DNA of 16,354 nucleotides from a bacterium (GTDB taxonomy: Bacteria > Chlamydiota > Chlamydiia > Chlamydiales > 2-12-FULL-49-11): positions 1-16,354 of the forward strand of contig JAHZKV010000052.1 in assembly GCA_022600215.1 (NCBI GenBank), given 5' to 3'. The position numbers and the translations under genes are program-made. The notes beneath the pieces were generated by a model, which did no database searches, was not told the origin of the DNA, and worked only from the letters and a program-made list of their open reading frames with translations. Shown here piece by piece: positions 15,748 to 16,354 of this stretch. Every line of letters begins with the position of its first letter. Within the stretch, counting starts at the first letter, position 1.

Positions 15748-16182
15748 CTAATTCTGATCAGTCTGATCACTATTTAGGAATTTCGAGCTAAGGAATACTC
15801 CCGCATCTTTTACTGCCTTTGCTGCAACACCTACTATAAAAAGTGCACTAGAAACAAATACAGCAAATTCTAACACCGATACCCTTGAAAATAGACGCTC
15901 ACCTATATCCACAATTAGATATGTCTGTATATCATATAAAATGAACAAAAAAATAATCTCAAGTACAGGCTTTACTGCCATAATAATTTTTACTATCGTG
16001 CCAGACGCATTATTCTTCTTTTGTTGATTTTGTTGATTTTCAGGCGGCCTATACTCAGGTAGCTTTAGTAGTTGATAACCTCCATACATATACGCTACTT
16101 TAAGAGCTATACCCATTCCTATCATCATCTTAGGACTGACTAGCCCACAACAACCCCCTTTACTGGATGTTACTAAATCCAT
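15748..16182 (-). CDS. Membrane protein, about three helices, unknown function
   Basis: The product has 144 residues. AAGAGG lies six bases before the ATG. Predicted membrane segments are at about 20-40 (MIGMGIALKVAYMYGGYQLL), 62-92 (long, KPVLEIIFLFILYDIQTYLI) and 103-122 (VLEFAVFVSSALFIVGVAA). Between the first and second lies a Pro/Gln/Asn/Lys-rich hydrophilic loop (PPENQQNQQKKNN). The N-terminus carries a GGCCG motif. There is no signal peptide and no recognised family. Long paired hydrophobic segments are also a feature of chlamydial inclusion-membrane proteins, but this protein has three segments and a short tail, so that assignment is only a possibility. Confidence 0.6.
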   Translation of the reverse strand: MDLVTSSKGGCCGLVSPKMMIGMGIALKVAYMYGGYQLLKLPEYRPPENQQNQQKKNNASGTIVKIIMAVKPVLEIIFLFILYDIQTYLIVDIGERLFSRVSVLEFAVFVSSALFIVGVAAKAVKDAGVFLSSKFLNSDQTDQN

Positions 16183-16199
16183 AAAAAACCTCTTTTTTA

Positions 16200-16205
16200 A
16201 TTATA
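16200..16205 (-). promoter_or_regulatory. Possible -10 box of the 144-residue gene
   Basis: An exact TATAAT on the minus strand lies 17 bases before the ATG at 16182. No convincing -35 hexamer is found at 16-18 bases spacing, and the region is very A+T-rich, so this is a weak call. Confidence 0.25.
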
Positions 16206-16285
16206 ACTAATAAAATTTTAAACGACCATCAAATATAACACAAGGCAATACTTATAATTTCGTAGTAATTATAATTCTAATCTAT

Positions 16286-16320
16286 CCTCTTATAGAGGGG
16301 ATCTCATTTCTTTTCGAGAT
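16286..16320. repeat. Two adjacent small inverted repeats in the terminal non-coding stretch
   Basis: CCTCT-TAT-AGAGG (16286-16298) is a perfect 5-bp hairpin. ATCTC (16301-16305) and GAGAT (16316-16320) form a second one with a 10-base loop. No T-run follows directly. The stretch 16183-16354 has no gene that I can support. These could belong to the control region of a gene beyond the window edge. Confidence 0.3.
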
Positions 16321-16354
16321 TAAATAAAGTATTATTATATTTATAAAAAACTTA

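Noticed and set aside
1..16354. tRNA, rRNA, CRISPR, insertion sequence or phage genes
   Set aside because: No cloverleaf-like sequence, regularly spaced repeats, transposase or integrase motifs were seen in reading the window.

Overview
The window looks like a piece of chromosome from a chlamydia outside the Chlamydiaceae, that is, a protist- or arthropod-associated Chlamydiota lineage. The basis is gene content and order. A bacterial V-type ATPase cluster runs in the order atpE, a DUF2764-type gene, atpA, atpB, atpD, atpI, atpK, and a transaldolase gene lies just beyond it, as I remember from Chlamydia. The DNA is A+T-rich by eye, and the conserved genes are separated by small orphan membrane protein genes. 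I cannot name the genus from the sequence alone.

Left part (1-3840). The 3' part of a class I DAHP synthase gene (shikimate pathway entry) enters from outside the window. Its end overlaps the 3' end of a convergent lipoprotein gene. A Nudix hydrolase gene is divergent from the lipoprotein gene and converges on an orphan basic protein gene. Behind that lies fumC (class II fumarase). A symmetric hairpin terminator separates fumC from the next gene.

Middle accessory part (3868-5298). A 242-residue protein carries a domain that I recognise as resembling the C-terminal domain of plant IQM calmodulin-binding proteins, without the IQ motif. This is the most interesting gene in the window and a candidate host-directed protein. 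Two tiny membrane-protein genes follow on the plus strand and run into the terminator of the ATPase operon.

V-ATPase operon (13203 down to 5298, minus strand). A small secreted or membrane protein gene comes first, then atpE, the DUF2764 gene, and the tightly packed atpA-atpB-atpD-atpI with overlaps or 3-nt gaps, then atpK. The cluster encodes catalytic A, B, stalk D and E, membrane subunit I and proteolipid K. No C, F or G/H subunit is recognisable. AtpK has the polar residues expected of a Na+-binding rotor ring.

Right part (13325-16354). A coiled-coil orphan gene sits between two small signal-peptide/TM proteins that look like diverged copies of each other. Next come tal (pentose phosphate pathway) and two minus-strand genes for small three-helix membrane proteins, separated by a terminator whose 13-nt core also occurs at 3828-3840. 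The last 172 bases are non-coding and hold two small hairpins. No tRNA, rRNA, CRISPR array, transposon or phage gene was seen. No gene-free stretch exceeds 300 bases.
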